Shown: positions 1 through 11,064 of the stretch, piece by piece
How positions within the stretch are numbered: the first letter of the stretch is position 1
Layout: every line of letters begins with the position of its first letter
Assembly (NCBI RefSeq): GCF_017591435.1
Contig: NC_059292.1
Coordinates: 24,404,043-24,468,042 of the forward strand
Direction of reading: 5' to 3'
From: Portunus trituberculatus
Taxonomy: Eukaryota > Arthropoda > Malacostraca > Decapoda > Portunidae
Length of the DNA: 64,000 bases
Program-made: the position numbers and the translations under genes
The notes under the pieces: generated by a model
Told to the model about the DNA's origin: nothing
The model's database searches: none
The model's input: only the letters and a program-made list of their open reading frames with translations

Positions 1-599
1 AATTCACTATCACTCAGTTCCACGGAGTCGAGGTTATCCTCGTGGCATGAGCGTATATGAATACTAAGTTATGATATCCATTATAGCAGGCAATAGAGGA
101 GTGAAAACATAAACATCATGATGAAAGTAACGCGCAAGCAAAAGGGTCACAAGAAGAAGAAGAAGCGGCCGAGTGGCCGCGAGTCTCCCGCTGTCTGTGG
201 CTCATCTCATCTCTGCTTTATTTTTTGGTATTCCATGTAAGATTTCACTTAATGCATTACAAAACAATCTTTCCTTGGGGCAAGATTTGTAAAAAGCTAA
301 TAGAAATGTTGTTTTGTGAACATAAATGCATATATAAGACAGTCACACCACCTGGAGAGGGTGTGTTCCCAGCAACCTCAGAGCAACCTGATAGCAACCT
401 TGTCACCGTCCCTCCAAGCGTTCATGGATGCCATTTCGCTGCAAGAGGCTGCTCTGACGTTGTTAAAGAATCTTGGATCCAGCACCAGGAGCGCCAGAGA
501 CAAAGGCAGGAGGCTTGAGCTTGAGCTTGAGTTGGGAGTCACCCAGCACTTGCTGTCGGTGTAGCCTTTGGATCGGCGTTCTCCCATACACACCTGGAA
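1..599. other. Unassigned sequence
   Basis: No recognisable gene or repeat. It contains an AAG-rich stretch followed by a short palindrome (GCGGCCGAGTGGCCGC, about 166-181) and a few overlapping short open frames around 316-590, one with GAGCTT-type hexamer repetition near 515-530. None resembles a known family, so I do not call them genes. An undetected upstream exon or retroelement edge is possible. Confidence 0.4.
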
Positions 600-1027
600 A
601 TGGAAGAGTGGGGCAGGAAGTCTGAAGCATTAATGCTTTCCCTCCCTCCCCCCTCCCTCATCATTCATCACATTCACACCTGTTCCCCATCCCCATCCCT
701 GTCCCTGAGGGGTCCCTGCCTTTCAATCATTCTCATACGTTCCCTCCAGGCACTCGCTAAGAAATCTTTCACACCCTCAATCACCCGACCATTTACCTGT
801 CTCTCAACACACAGCCCCAGCAGGTACTCCATCCATTCCCTAGCATTCCTCTCTCTCATCTCACTACATGCTTCTACTCCTATCTCTTCTGTCACTACAC
901 CTAACATCCTGTCTCTTGCACACCCATACCCCTCACACTCCAGCATCAAATGTTCTACTCGTACTGTCTCATCCACACCCGTCTCGCATACTTCACACAC
1001 CTTACTTCCTCCATTCTGATCTTTCAC
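600..1027 (-). mobile_element. Non-LTR retrotransposon pol, C-terminal fragment
   Basis: The minus-strand frame encodes the cysteine/histidine-rich C-terminal tail of a non-LTR pol protein: a CxxC pair, then a His and a further Cys (CEVCETGVDETVRVEHLMLEC), followed by a charged helix ending near 674. It continues the reading of the minus-strand fragment at 1890-2430. The two pieces read as one protein split by the + strand LINE at 1028-1889. The upstream finger, catalytic RT domain and endonuclease are not in this window. Confidence 0.65.
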
Positions 1028-1889
1028 TTGTTTCTGATTGGGGCAGAGAAAACCTGGTTTTGTTCAATGCCTCAAAAACTCAATTTCTACAACTATCTAC
1101 TCGACATAACCTTCCAGACAACTATCCTCTCTTCTTCAATAACACTCAACTTCCCCTCTCCTCTACATTAAACACACTCGGTCTATCCTTCACTAAAAAT
1201 CTAAACTGGAAATTTCACATCTCTACTCTTGCTAAATCAGCTTCCAAGAAGTTAGGTGTCCTATGGCGTCTTCGTCCATTTTTCTCTCCTCCCAGCTGCT
1301 TGCTCTGTACAAGGGCCTTATCCGCCCGTGTATGGAGTATGGCTCTCATGTCTGGGGGATCCACACACAGCTTTACTAAACAAGGTGGAATCTAAAGCTT
1401 TTCGTCTTATCAACTCTTCTCCTCTAACTGACTGTCTTGATTCTTTAAGTCACCGCCGCAATGTTGCATCTTTATCTGTCTTCTACCGCTGTTTTCATGC
1501 TGTCTGCTCTTCTGAACTTGCTAACTGCATGCCTTCCCCTCCTGCGGCCTCGCTGCACAAGACTCTCTACTTCTTCTCATCCCTATTCTGTCCATCTTCC
1601 TAATGCAAGAGTTAACCAGTATCTTCACTCCTTCATTCCCTACACTGGTAAACTCTGGAACTCTCTACCTGTGTCTGTATTTCCACCTGCCTATGACTTA
1701 AACTCTTTCAAAAGAGGAGTGTCAAGACACCTCTTACGTTAACTGGACCCTCCTTTTAGATTTTTTTGTTTTTTCTCTTTCTACTTTCCTTTTAACAGGG
1801 CCTGGCAACCAGTGGGATTTTTTTTTTTTTTTCCAACACTGTTTTCCCTTGGCCAGTGCCCTTGTAATGTAAAAAAAAAAAAAAAAAAA
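1028..1889 (+). mobile_element. 5'-truncated LINE (Jockey/CR1-group RT C-terminus) with poly(A)
   Basis: The + strand frames around 1015-1742 encode the thumb and C-terminal part of a non-LTR reverse transcriptase: NASKTQFLQLSTRHN, LGLSFTKNLNWKFHIS, then KLWNSLPVSVFPPAYDLNSFKRGVSRHLL. A frameshift near 1390 breaks the frame. A short 3' UTR ends in an A run at 1871-1889. The palm domain with the YADD motif is absent, so the copy is 5'-truncated, as expected for incomplete target-primed reverse transcription. It interrupts an antisense LINE fragment. The exact clade is not resolved. Confidence 0.75.
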
Positions 1890-2430
1890 TTCTTCCACCT
1901 ATACACCCTGCTGTTCACCTCCAGGGACTTGGCCCTGGCTCTGAACAGCAGTTCCCCCCCACGGCTCCCATCATAAAAACTTTCACGCCTAGGCCGGTCC
2001 TTTCTCCGATACCATTCTAGCGTTGTCTTCTCACTCATCCCCCTCCTCCACTCTGCTTTTCCATTCTCTTCCACACGCCTATTGATTTCTCTCTTACTTG
2101 CATCTACACTTCCATGTCCTATGGCTCTTCTGACAAGCATTCCTATTCCACCCACCCAAATTTCTATATTAAACGACGACTGTGCCCACTGTCCATACAC
2201 GTTCCATTCGTACATCTTTTTTGCCCATTTACTCCCATCCATCCTCTGCAGTCTAACCCTATACCTCAACACTGCCTTAGCTAACCTTTCCCTAAATGTA
2301 CTCCATCCCATATCGCCTCCACTGCCACATACCTGTTGGCACCTAACGCTATCCTGCCTGTCATGTTCTGCAGCACCTCTAGCCTATTCAGGTCCTTCCT
2401 AGTCCACACTGTTGTTCACAGCGAAGCTAC
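1890..2430 (-). mobile_element. Non-LTR pol fragment, upstream half of the split element
   Basis: The minus-strand frame (about 2311-1900) encodes a basic, tryptophan-rich segment (FRERLAKAVLRYRVRLQRMD, EKTTLEWYRRKDRPRRE, LLFRARAKSLEVNSRVYRW) typical of the region just before the C-terminal zinc finger of non-LTR pol proteins. The protein continues at 1027 on the same strand after the inserted LINE. Both ends of the host element are missing. Confidence 0.6.
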
Positions 2431-2579
2431 CGCATTCGGTCCCTCACTCGGCAAATTCAAACCCAGAAAATTTGTTAAAACGGATGTGGTTGTACGTTAT
2501 GCGAATTTTTTGGTCAAACTTTATACAGTACGTTAAACCGGAAATTCATTAAACAAACATTGATTAAGCGGAGTATTAC

Positions 2580-2581
<2 letters not shown>
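2431..2581 (+). repeat. Terminal fragment of a TA-targeted DNA transposon family
   Basis: About 150 bp that recurs nearly unchanged at 55655-55809, both copies starting at the same internal point (GGTCCCTCAC...GGCAAATTCAAACCC) and ending in the same terminus (AAGCGGAGTATTACTG followed by TA-type sequence). The ending resembles a Tc1/mariner/pogo-type terminal repeat (CAGTAATACTCCGCTTAA in reverse). It has no coding capacity. Confidence 0.6.

Positions 2582-2584
<3 letters not shown>

Positions 2585-2655
<71 letters not shown>
2585..2655. repeat. (TA)n microsatellite
   Basis: Uninterrupted TA dinucleotides between a transposon terminus on the left and another repeat fragment on the right. It may derive from TA target duplications. 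Confidence 0.97.
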
Positions 2656-2656
<1 letters not shown>

Positions 2657-2790
2657 CTTAACTCTCGGCTATCGCGCCCAATTGGGGCCAAAATAGCCGT
2701 GCCATAGCCGAAAACGCGATAGCCGAATTGAACAACTAATGGTGAAAATTGTTATTGGTGTCGTAACCACAAATTTTACTCTTAATATCC

Positions 2791-2836
<46 letters not shown>
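2656..2836. repeat. Short repeat fragment plus (TA)n
   Basis: Positions 2656-2793 hold a short sequence with inverted motifs (GGCTATCGCG near 2668 and CGCGATAGCC near 2711), probably the end of another terminal-inverted-repeat element. From about 2794 to 2836 is a second (TA)n tract, in which the Tigger element at 2837 is inserted. Confidence 0.5.
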
Positions 2837-2839
<3 letters not shown>

Positions 2840-5383
2840 GTGTCCTCGGTTAACGATCGACTACTTAACGATATTTCGCTCATACGATCCCTCCAAATTA
2901 ATCCCTATTTTTTGGTTAACGATCGCCAAAATTCGGTTAACGATCGGATTGACCATCGCAATCGCGATCGCAATCGCGATCGCAGCGCCTCCATCCACCC
3001 GCGGCCCGTGCAGTAAACACACCACAGTCTTTCCCGCTGTTTTGATTGTGCAACAACAACTCTATCACGCTCGCTCTAAACTTCTTTTTGTGCTTATTTG
3101 TGATCAAGTGAACTTAGTGATGGCTTCCAAGCGACCCAACGATTGTTCTCCACCGGGAGATAAGGCTAAAAATCGAGAAAGAGCATTGGCCTTGATATTA
3201 AGTTGAACATTGTGACTCGTCATGAGGGTGGTGAAGGGGTAAACTCTATTGCTCGTGCCCTTGGTTTATCTCAATCAACTGTATCAACAGTTCTCCAGAA
3301 AAAGTACAAGTGAAGCAGCAGGCCAACCAAGTCACAAACCTGCACAAACACACAACAACTCGTAACAGGGAACCGATTATGGAAAAATTGGAACGTTTGC
3401 TGAGGCTATGGATTGAAGACCACACACACCGCCGCATGCCTCTTTCTACCCAACTCGTTACTACTAAGGCACTGAGCCTGTGGGAGGACCTGAAACCAGA
3501 ATTCAACATAGGCGAGACAGTGTCCTTCAAGGCCAGTAAGGGGTGGTTTGAACGTTTCAAACATCGTGGGAGTCTACACAACCTCAAGGTTAGTGGGGAG
3601 GCAGCGAGTTCGGATCAACCCGCTGCAAACGCCTTCAAGCCTTTGCTTAAAGAGCGCATCGAGGAAGGAGGTTATTCAGCCAAGCAGGTTCTAAACTTTG
3701 ACGAGACAGGCCTGTATTGGAAGAAGATGTCATCGAGAACGTTTATAGCAAAGGAGGAGAAGTCGGCACCAGGATTCAAGGCATCTAAAGACAGGTTAAC
3801 ATTATTGGTGGGGGGGAATGCCGCTGGTGATCTTAAGCTTAAACCATGCCTTATTTACCATTCCCAAAACCCAAGAGCTCTGTCTGGCTATATTAAGGAA
3901 TATTTGCCCGTAGTATGGAAGGCAAACAAAAGGGTGGATGACGACTGTTATCATGCAAAGTTACGTGACAGGATACCTCTCCAAATTCCTAAAAGAATAT
4001 GCTGCCCAAAACAACATTGCTAACAGATTTCTCTTGCTGTGTGACAACGCCCCAGCCACCCAGAGAGCATGAATGACTGGGCAGATAATATTGAGGTCAT
4101 GTTTATGCCCCCAAACACAACTGCCCTCATCCAGCCGATGGACCAAGGAGTCATCGCTACTTTCAAGGCCTATTACCAGCGGCGCACCATGAAACAGCTG
4201 TTGGCCTGCATTGACACCCCTGACAAGCCGACCATGAAACAATTTTGGAAGGATTATAACATTAAAAGGGATCGACAACATCGACGAGTCATGGAAGGAG
4301 GTGTCCAAGTCGGCAATGAATGGATGTTGGCGTAATTTGTGGCCTGAGTGCGTGGAACGTAAACAGGAAGTCCCTGTCGATGTTACAGCAGTAAGGAAAG
4401 ACATCGCTCATATCTCCCATAAGGCAGGCTTCAATGAGGTGGACGAGAATGACGACAAGAACTGCTGGACAGTCATTCTGAGCCTCTCTCAACGACGACC
4501 TCATGGAGTTGGAGAAACAAAATACTTTGGAGGAAATGGAGGAGGACAAGGAGCCTGAAAGAACCCTCTCCGTCAAGATTTTCGAGGAGATTTTTAATCA
4601 TATTAACCAGGCCATACATCTTCTCCAGGAGAATGACCCCAACCCAAACCGAAGTAATGGCGTGACTAATGCTATAGAAAATGACATGAAAGTGTATAAA
4701 GAACTATTTGAGGCAAAGAAAAGGATGGCAAAACAGACAGTCATCTCATCTTTCTTCAAACCACTCACCGCCCAAGCAACCCCATCCACATCCCAAGCAA
4801 CCCCATCTACCGATCAAGCAACTCCATCCACCTCCCAAGCTACCCCATCCACCTCAAAAGCAATCCCATCTACTTCCATAGGAGTCATCTCGTCGTACTT
4901 CAAAGTTCGTCCTGCTACCTCGAAAAAAACTCCACCCACTTCCAAAACAACTCCATCCACCTCCAAAACAACTCCACCCACATCCAATCTATCCTTCACA
5001 TCCACCGTAACCTTGAGTGACGATGAGGAGAGCCTGGATGACCCACCCCCACTGGAAAACGTATTCTCTCAAGAATTTGAAGGGTTTGAAGCAGCTGACC
5101 GAGTTTGGGTCGGGTGTGGGCATGATGAGATTTAATCCTCCAAGGCCCTGTGTCCCTCGGGGGGCACAAAACAACACACTACGCATATCACATCCACTCC
5201 TCAAGGTAAGTACTACCAATTCTAAAGGTGTAAATAACAACTAACAACATAGAAAGTGTCGTTTATTTACGCATCGCGAAATACATGTATGTAGTTGATA
5301 ATTTCAAATCCCTCAGTTAGCGATCGTTCGGTTAGCGATCTGTTTTTGGGAAACGAACCCTATCGTTAACCAAGGGATACCTG
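2837..5383 (+). mobile_element. Tigger/pogo DNA transposon, full-length, degraded
   Basis: A 2.5-kb element bounded by inverted ends: left CAGGTGTCCTCGGTTAACGAT, right the complement of CAGGTATCCCTTGGTTAACGAT. TA dinucleotides flank both ends (2835-2836 and 5384-5385), which fits the TA target duplication of the Tc1/mariner/pogo superfamily. The left TA lies at the edge of a (TA)n microsatellite. The interior carries a Tigger transposase with several frameshifts, so the copy is non-functional but structurally complete. Confidence 0.88.
3120..5135 (+). pseudogene. Tigger transposase (CENP-B/DDE), frameshifted
   Basis: Begins at ATG 3120 (MASKRPNDCSPPGDKAK), then after a shift encodes a psq-type helix-turn-helix (NSIARALGLSQSTVSTVLQ, about 3240-3300). 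The CENP-B second HTH follows (FKASKGWFERFKHR), then the DDE domain: first aspartate in LNFDETGLYWKKM (about 3690-3730), second in LLLCDNAPA (about 4030-4055), and PPNTTALIQPMDQGV (about 4110-4150). The C-terminus has a repeated proline/threonine/serine tract (4770-4990) and an acidic tail. Frame breaks occur near 3180, 3310, 3950, 4030-4070, 4270 and 4490. The length matches Tigger transposases of about 600-650 residues. It would have catalysed cut-and-paste transposition; this copy cannot. Confidence 0.9.
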
Positions 5384-5591
5384 TAAGAGAGAGAGAGAGA
5401 GATGGGAACAGTCTATGCCATTAGGGATTTTAGACACAAGGCGGGATGCATGTAGCTTATCTTTAGTGATTGGTGGAGACAAGGATGGTGGGAGAAGCAC
5501 TAGGATTTCAAGGACAGCATACGGCGTGAGTAGTTGGTATCCAACACACTATACGGGACAACTGAACTGAAGAAAGCTCAGAAAAGAAATA

Positions 5592-5654
5592 TGACGCCTA
5601 CGTAGGCGTCACCGAATATGCTACTGGGGCTTCATGACGCCTACATAGGCGTCA
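5592..5654. repeat. Pair of 20-bp palindromes
   Basis: TGACGCCTACGTAGGCGTCA at 5592-5611 is a perfect 20-bp palindrome. It recurs at 5635-5654 with one central change (TGACGCCTACATAGGCGTCA). Each half contains a TGACG motif. Function unknown; the pair may be a terminus of the adjacent Tigger-derived repeat or a binding site. Confidence 0.7.
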
Positions 5655-6735
5655 CCCTATTGAAGGGGTTAACGTTGGAAACGAGGCTTGATATAGTCAA
5701 GAGAAAAGAACTTGGGGGAAGGCTCGTCAGCCATAAGCCGTTCCCTGAATTTACCACAGTCAACAGTTGCTACTGTTTTGAGGAATGCTTCAAGTGTTAA
5801 GGAGGCAGCAGCTAATGCTTCAAGCCTGCAGTTAAAATTTCTGACAAAACATCGGGAACCCATTATGGATCGGATGGAGGGTTATTTAAAATTTGGATAG
5901 ACAGCCAAACATGCCAGCATGCCCCACTCTCGTTGAGCCTCATTTCAGTAAAGGCCGTGTCTATTATTGAAACCTTGAAGGTTGAGATGGATGTTTGTTT
6001 ACTTTTTTCGATTAACTTTCATACTGAGCTGGAACGTATTCCTATCCAATACATGTTAAAACGGGTTCGGTCTACTCTAATATCGGTTTACAACAGGGGT
6101 GTGGAGTCAGAGTCGGAGTCGGAGTCGAGGAGTTGAGGAGTCGGCTACTTTTGGCCGGAGTCGAAGTCGGAATTGGAGTCAGAGTCGGAGTCGGAGTCGG
6201 TAAAAATATGAGTGACTCCAACTCCTTTACGTGATAAATTTTCGAGTAAAGATTCCACTTCATGGAGATTCCTACAAATTGGGAGAAATTGACTTTGTGG
6301 AGGATGTGTCCAATCAAGCATTACATATAAAGATAATTTTTATTAATCTATGATAATTATATAATCGTCAAGTACACTTTTATTATGGATTGACTCGAAA
6401 ATATGTAAGTATTGATTCTCTTAACTTTCGTCTTTTTTGGGTGTGGCAACTAGTGGGCTTTTTGTTTAATCTTTTCCATTGGCCACCATCCCTGATGTAA
6501 AAAAAAAAAAAAATAGACTATCGTTGTGCTGTAAAAAAAAAAAAAATCGGAGTCGGAGTCAAAGTTGGAGTTGCAACCTTAAAATTTCTTGGAGTCGGAG
6601 TTGGAGTTGGAGTCGCAACATTTAAATTTACTGGAGTCGGAGTCAGAGTCGGACTTTTGAAAATCCGACTCCACACCCCTGGTTTACAATAGCTTTTTGA
6701 GGAACGCATTTCTAGTGTAAAACGAGGACTTACTG
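5655..6735 (+). mobile_element. Tigger N-terminal remnant interrupted by an hAT MITE
   Basis: The + strand frames between about 5660 and 5990 encode a Tigger-like N-terminus: TLETRLDIVKRKELG, then LNLPQSTVATVLRNASSVKEA and HREPIMDRMEGYLKF, followed after a stop by a segment like the second CENP-B HTH. No DDE domain follows. The sequence resumes after the hAT insertion (6094-6681) and ends in a TTACTG terminus followed by TA. Non-autonomous and decayed. Confidence 0.65.
6094..6681. mobile_element. hAT-type MITE with 8-bp target duplication
   Basis: A 588-bp element with inverted ends starting CAGGGGTGTGGAGTC and ending in the complement (GACTCCACACCCCTG). It is flanked by the direct duplication GTTTACAA at 6086-6093 and 6682-6689; 8-bp duplications are diagnostic of the hAT superfamily. 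Both subterminal regions are built from GGAGTC/GGAGTCGGAGTC tandem motifs (6100-6200 and 6545-6660). No transposase is encoded. Confidence 0.92.
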
Positions 6736-6879
6736 TATATATATACATTTACATCTTCTTATGAAGATGATATTAAGTTGAGATTAAAGCATCATTCCAA
6801 TTAGCAAGAAAATAAATTTTATTATAAAAGTTTTGGTTAGAAACCATGAATCTTAATTTGACTAAAAAATTTACTCTAG

Positions 6880-6996
6880 AAGAAAACGGTGTGTTCTGTC
6901 TGGCTGAAGACGACGGAAAGAATTGACAGAACAGTAAAAAACCAACGGAAATCGTTGAAGACGACAGAAAAAGTGCTAATGTGACGTCGCCTTAAG
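6880..6996. repeat. Fragment of the TCACACTAGC-type MITE
   Basis: Ends in GAAAAAGTGCTAATGTGACGTCGCCTTA, matching the reverse complement of the terminal repeat AAGGCGGTGTCACACTAGCA of the MITE that hosts the I-type LINE at 39-45 kb. It is a partial third copy of that family. Confidence 0.5.
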
Positions 6997-7049
6997 TACT
7001 GCCGCGTAGCGGGATCGAGGAATCGCTCGTGCAGTAGGTTTGAATACGC

Positions 7050-7122
7050 TTGGGGGCAGCTCTGGATAGTAGCAAATTCCAGATAGTGGCGATCCGGATA
7101 CGCGGGCGATTACTGTATGTAT
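7050..7122. repeat. Terminal fragment of a TA-targeted MITE
   Basis: The segment ending GATCCGGATACGCGGGCGATTACTG then TA recurs at about 8027-8109 with a near-identical end. Both resemble the terminus of a pogo-like non-autonomous element. No coding content. Confidence 0.5.
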
Positions 7123-8026
7123 GTATATATATATTGTTCCAGCCTAGCAGCGACAAGTGGTTCTGTTGTTTGTTTATATTTTTCTGTGAGACGCTCCAAG
7201 GCAGAACTTTTAAGTATCAAATGGCCAAGATGAGCTGCTCTGTCATTTATGAGTTTATTTTTTGATAATTAGATAACCTTTCCGTCAGGAAGCCATTTTT
7301 AAACATCTTGTGTGATTGTGTCATAGCCTGACTCACGCCCTACACAGTACTTGGCCAGGAGTCAAGTAGGGAGGTGTGTCATTTAGCTCTCTAATTTTTG
7401 CCTGACAGGTATAAGTTGACTAGAATTAGAATGAGAAACATCAAGAAGAGAAGACAACTAGAAACAAACAAACAAATGTATTGTTGTGAGACAGATGGAC
7501 TTTCAATTCTGGCCTCCCCTCTCCCCTCCATCATGCGTGTTATCTCCCCGTCCAAGACCTTCCTCACCCATGCCTCACTGCCAGGCTTCTCCACCATCTC
7601 TCTCTATATCATAAGACTGCTATGATCTTTTCAAACGCTTTTTTTTCTTACTGCCTTCATCATCACAACTTTACATGACATAGCTCTCACAATAACACTA
7701 TTACAAAAAATGATGTTGAGACAAAGGTAGAAACCTGTACCAGACCAACAATAAATACTTCACTATCATTATCTCACTTCAACACACTAATAATGACACA
7801 GATAGTGTCCAGTTCAGGAGTGAAACAGCAAATTGCCATGATGCTGCTGATGGCACCTTCCCAACCCTCACATTTTCTAGAGAAGCAGGTATCTAATATG
7901 TTATCATTTGATCATTCTCCAGGAAGTCATTATTGTATACACAATCATTTAATGTGTTTTCATTCATTGTTTTCTTACCCATTTGGGTTATATACATGTT
8001 TTTTCTCAATTTATAAGGGGTTGGTA
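7123..8026. other. AT-rich non-coding sequence
   Basis: No recognisable gene. Short open frames at 7391-7625 on both strands show no family signature. This stretch lies 5' of the first identified RNF103 exon and could be intron or upstream sequence. Confidence 0.4.
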
Positions 8027-8109
8027 GAGGAAATTCCGCGTATCCGGATATTTCGCGTATCCATCAAGGCCTTGGCTGCTATAATCCGGATACACGAGCG
8101 ATTACTGTA
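8027..8109. repeat. Second terminal fragment of the CGATTACTG MITE
   Basis: Matches 7050-7122 at its 3' end (TCCGGATACACGAGCGATTACTG, TA). It directly abuts the start of the next element at 8110, sharing the TA dinucleotide. Confidence 0.5.
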
Positions 8110-8964
8110 CAGTGGAGACTCAATACTCGAACGTCTAAGTACTCAAACTTTTCAATACTCGAATGCAAAAGTTTGATGTAATACTCGAAAAAATACCTGA
8201 TAGTCGAATGTCCACACATGTGGTTGTAAACAAAGGCCCCCTGGTGTCCCCCTTCTCCCTCCGCCAGTTGTGACTTGTGCTGCTGCGATCACCAGAATAA
8301 TATTCTGCATTCTATCTGTAGTTTTTAATTTATAAACTTACATTAACACCAAAGACTTAGTGGTGAAAATATCTGGTAATCAAATGGCCGCACATTTGGT
8401 CTTATACAAAGCTCTGTCATCTATCTTCTCACTGCTGCTGCTGTGCCGTTCTGATACCATATTATTAGTGATACCGGTAATACCGGCATACCGGATGCCA
8501 TTGCGCATCCTTAGTCCTGCCACAGTCTTGAGAAAAACAACATTCTTCTGTGTTCTGTCGTAGTTTTTCATTTAGAAACTTATGATGGCACATAAGAGGC
8601 TTATCAGTGATGAAAATAAGGAGTCTGATGAGAGTGAAAGTGTTAGTGAGCCACAGCACTCCATTAGTGGATTCACAGGAATCACACCAGGAGAAAAGTT
8701 ACAAAGACATTTTCATGGATGGTGACTCATCCTCCGGCTACCTCCCTCCTCCTCCCCTCCTCTTCTAAGTTATCCATCACCAGCCTTCACTTATGGTATG
8801 TACAAATCAAAATTGTAAAAAAGAAATACATTTAAATTTTTATAAGCTTGAAGTTTTGCTAAGAATGGAACAAATTACCTGATTTATAGCTATCAATACT
8901 CCAACTTTTTAATACTCGAACAGACATTTGGAATGAATTAAGTTCGAGTATTGAGTCTTCACTG
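8110..8964. mobile_element. TA-targeted MITE, family with CAGTGGAGACTCAATACTC ends
   Basis: Inverted ends CAGTGGAGACTCAATACTCG and the complement of its right end (CGAGTATTGAGTCTTCACTG), flanked by TA. It retains a short Tigger-like start (ATG 8585, MAHKRLISDENKESDES) running into a serine-rich tail, without a DDE domain. Relatives lie at 14132, 53076, 53938 and 61085; the 53938 copy keeps more of a Tigger transposase, so this is an internally deleted Tigger derivative. Confidence 0.82.
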
Positions 8965-9167
8965 TATTTATATTCTTAGTCTGAACTAATTTAGAGAACA
9001 ACAAATCTAATTCATACTTGTAACAATTGGATTTGAAGATAGACTTCCCATTTATCATAGAACTAATGAATTGTTGCTTTACCAACAAAAGAATTATGAA
9101 GGAATTGAAGCACTCTACATATTACGTTTGTCATGATAAAAGTAGTGAGTGTGGTCCACATTCCCAG

Positions 9168-9420
9168 GTTCTGTGCTCGCCAGGGATGGACTCTCCCACA
9201 GCTGCTGCTAATCCTGCCACCTGAGAGGGACACATCTGAACAAAGCCTCATGAAATTATCTGGTCGTGAACACATCACTTTTGTATCTACAGCCCAGCTC
9301 TCAGCAAACTCAGTCCTGTCATGGCTTCATGGAAGAATACTGTCTAGAGTGGAGCCCATCCAGGATGTGAAGCAGTTGGAGGAGGTGTGGCTGAACACAA
9401 CTCACATTCAGGAGAAGAAG
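9168..9420 (+). CDS. RNF103: RNF103-like E3 ubiquitin ligase, internal exon (luminal part)
   Basis: Encodes 84 residues beginning FCARQGWTLPQLLLILPP and ending NTTHIQEKK. I recognise the order and spacing of conserved residues of the vertebrate RNF103 (KF-1) luminal region: an aromatic-Cys then an RxGW motif, a hydrophobic strand, a SGR motif, then a W-rich helix. The acceptor is CCACATTCCCAG before 9168 and the donor is AAG|GTACCA after 9420. The first base completes a codon from the previous exon; the exit phase is 0. The in-frame sequence stays open upstream to 9109, so the acceptor is inferred. RNF103 is an ER-membrane RING-type ubiquitin ligase; this part would lie on the luminal side. 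The exon or exons encoding the N-terminal anchor were not found in the window. Confidence 0.75.
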
Positions 9421-10006
9421 GTACCATAGATATATTGGACTGTTTTTACTTTTATGACCTTATTGTTCATATTATTATTGTTTCAAATATAAATCATCAG
9501 TGTCACTCTAAATCAAAAGTTTGTTTAAGAATTATTTGTATTCATAGATTTTAAGTCATCATATCTTAATGAAGTTTTTCTAATTTTTATTTGTTTATTT
9601 TTCATTAGTTTACTTATTTGTTTTATTTTATTTATTTACTTATTTATTTATTTTTTGTGGGATAAATGACTCTAGGGGTTAAATTATCACAACCAACATG
9701 AGATTAAGTCAGTATCAGTGGAATTGCCACATATGTGAGATACACTCTTTAAACCTTAAAGTACGGAGAGCTGATTTACTTTCCATCTGTTACAGCAGGG
9801 AAAAATGACACCTGTCAAAAATGATAAAAGATTTTTTTCTTTATAAAAGCATATTTCTCCGTGTTATTCTGAGTACAACGATGTAGTTTTCAACATGCTA
9901 TGACCTCTGAGAGCAAAGTTATTGCATATCAAAAAATTCTCCCCGAACCCCTGGCAGAACCCGCCGCTAAAAAATACCCCCGAAGCTCCAATAACACAGT
10001 GCATGT

Positions 10007-10007
<1 letters not shown>

Positions 10008-10087
<80 letters not shown>
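10008..10087. repeat. (CT)n microsatellite
   Basis: About 40 uninterrupted CT units in the intron. Confidence 0.97.
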
Positions 10088-10091
<4 letters not shown>

Positions 10092-10597
10092 TTTCGGGTA
10101 TTTGAATTTGATGTAAAAGTATGAACTTTTGCAATTTCATGTCATGAAAATGCAAACTCAGATATATAAAATGATGTGCAAAACAGAAAAAGAAAAAGAA
10201 ACCACATATTACAAGTATTGTGGATTTCTATAATAATTGGAATCTGGCAACTCTTATTAGCAATGGGATTCACGTGACTTGGCTGACAAACACAGTCCTG
10301 TAGAGGCAACCATGGGTGACACACCAGCACATTGCTCAAGGGGAGTATGTGAGGAAGTTTATGAATGTCGCTGTGAGGGTTGGTCTCTGTCTCCTAGATC
10401 AATATCAGAATCACTACTGGAGTCTTCACTTTCTTGTCTCAAAAAAAAATTTACTGTCTTCATTTTCATCACTGTCCTCAATGTTACTAACGTGTAACAT
10501 TGACATAACATCATTCGAGTACCATTTCCCCCCTCCGGGTCACGGGGGTTGCCAGAGGTCGCCTCGAAATGGGAAAAGATAATGTATTGTGTGGGAA

Positions 10598-11019
10598 CAT
10601 ATGAGGCCCTGCGTGCCAAGCAATCGTAACCTGAAAATCCTACTTTTGAGTAAAACGCGCTTAAAGTTAAACACTGATTATGCACCTAAGATTGGTCAAA
10701 ATATATGTAAGTATTATACATGAAATGAAAGGTCTTGGATAGTTCTGTTTAGTTATTTAGGTTTTGATAGTAAATCAGAAGATTTCCGGTTTATTAACAT
10801 TGGGTTAATTAAACCCCACTGAGTAGCAGTAATTTTTTTTTTTTTTCTTAAAACATTTCTAAGTTATTATTTTAAGAGTACTTGTTTTAATTTGGAATAT
10901 GTGAAGGTTTCATGATGATAGCTGTAAAAGTAAATTTTTGTTATTTTTTTCGAGCAAGAAAAATAAATATTAATCCTTACAAGTTAAAGGGCTAGTCTGA
11001 CACACACCTGTCAAGGGGG

Positions 11020-11064
<45 letters not shown>

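Noticed and set aside
316..593. Overlapping short frames near the left edge, one with LQAFMDAISLQEAALTLLKN
   Set aside because: No family recognised and the same bases are open in three frames; could be a transposon edge, but no support.
9109..9167. Upstream in-frame extension of the first RNF103 exon (reads ...VVHIPR before FCARQGW)
   Set aside because: A good acceptor (CCACATTCCCAG) lies just before 9168 and upstream residues fit the family poorly, though IPR before FC is a tempting match; left open.
9900..10155. SLSLSL and REREREL frames (also 22361-22702 and 27759-28007)
   Set aside because: Translations of (CT)n/(GA)n arrays; no coding signal beyond the repeat.
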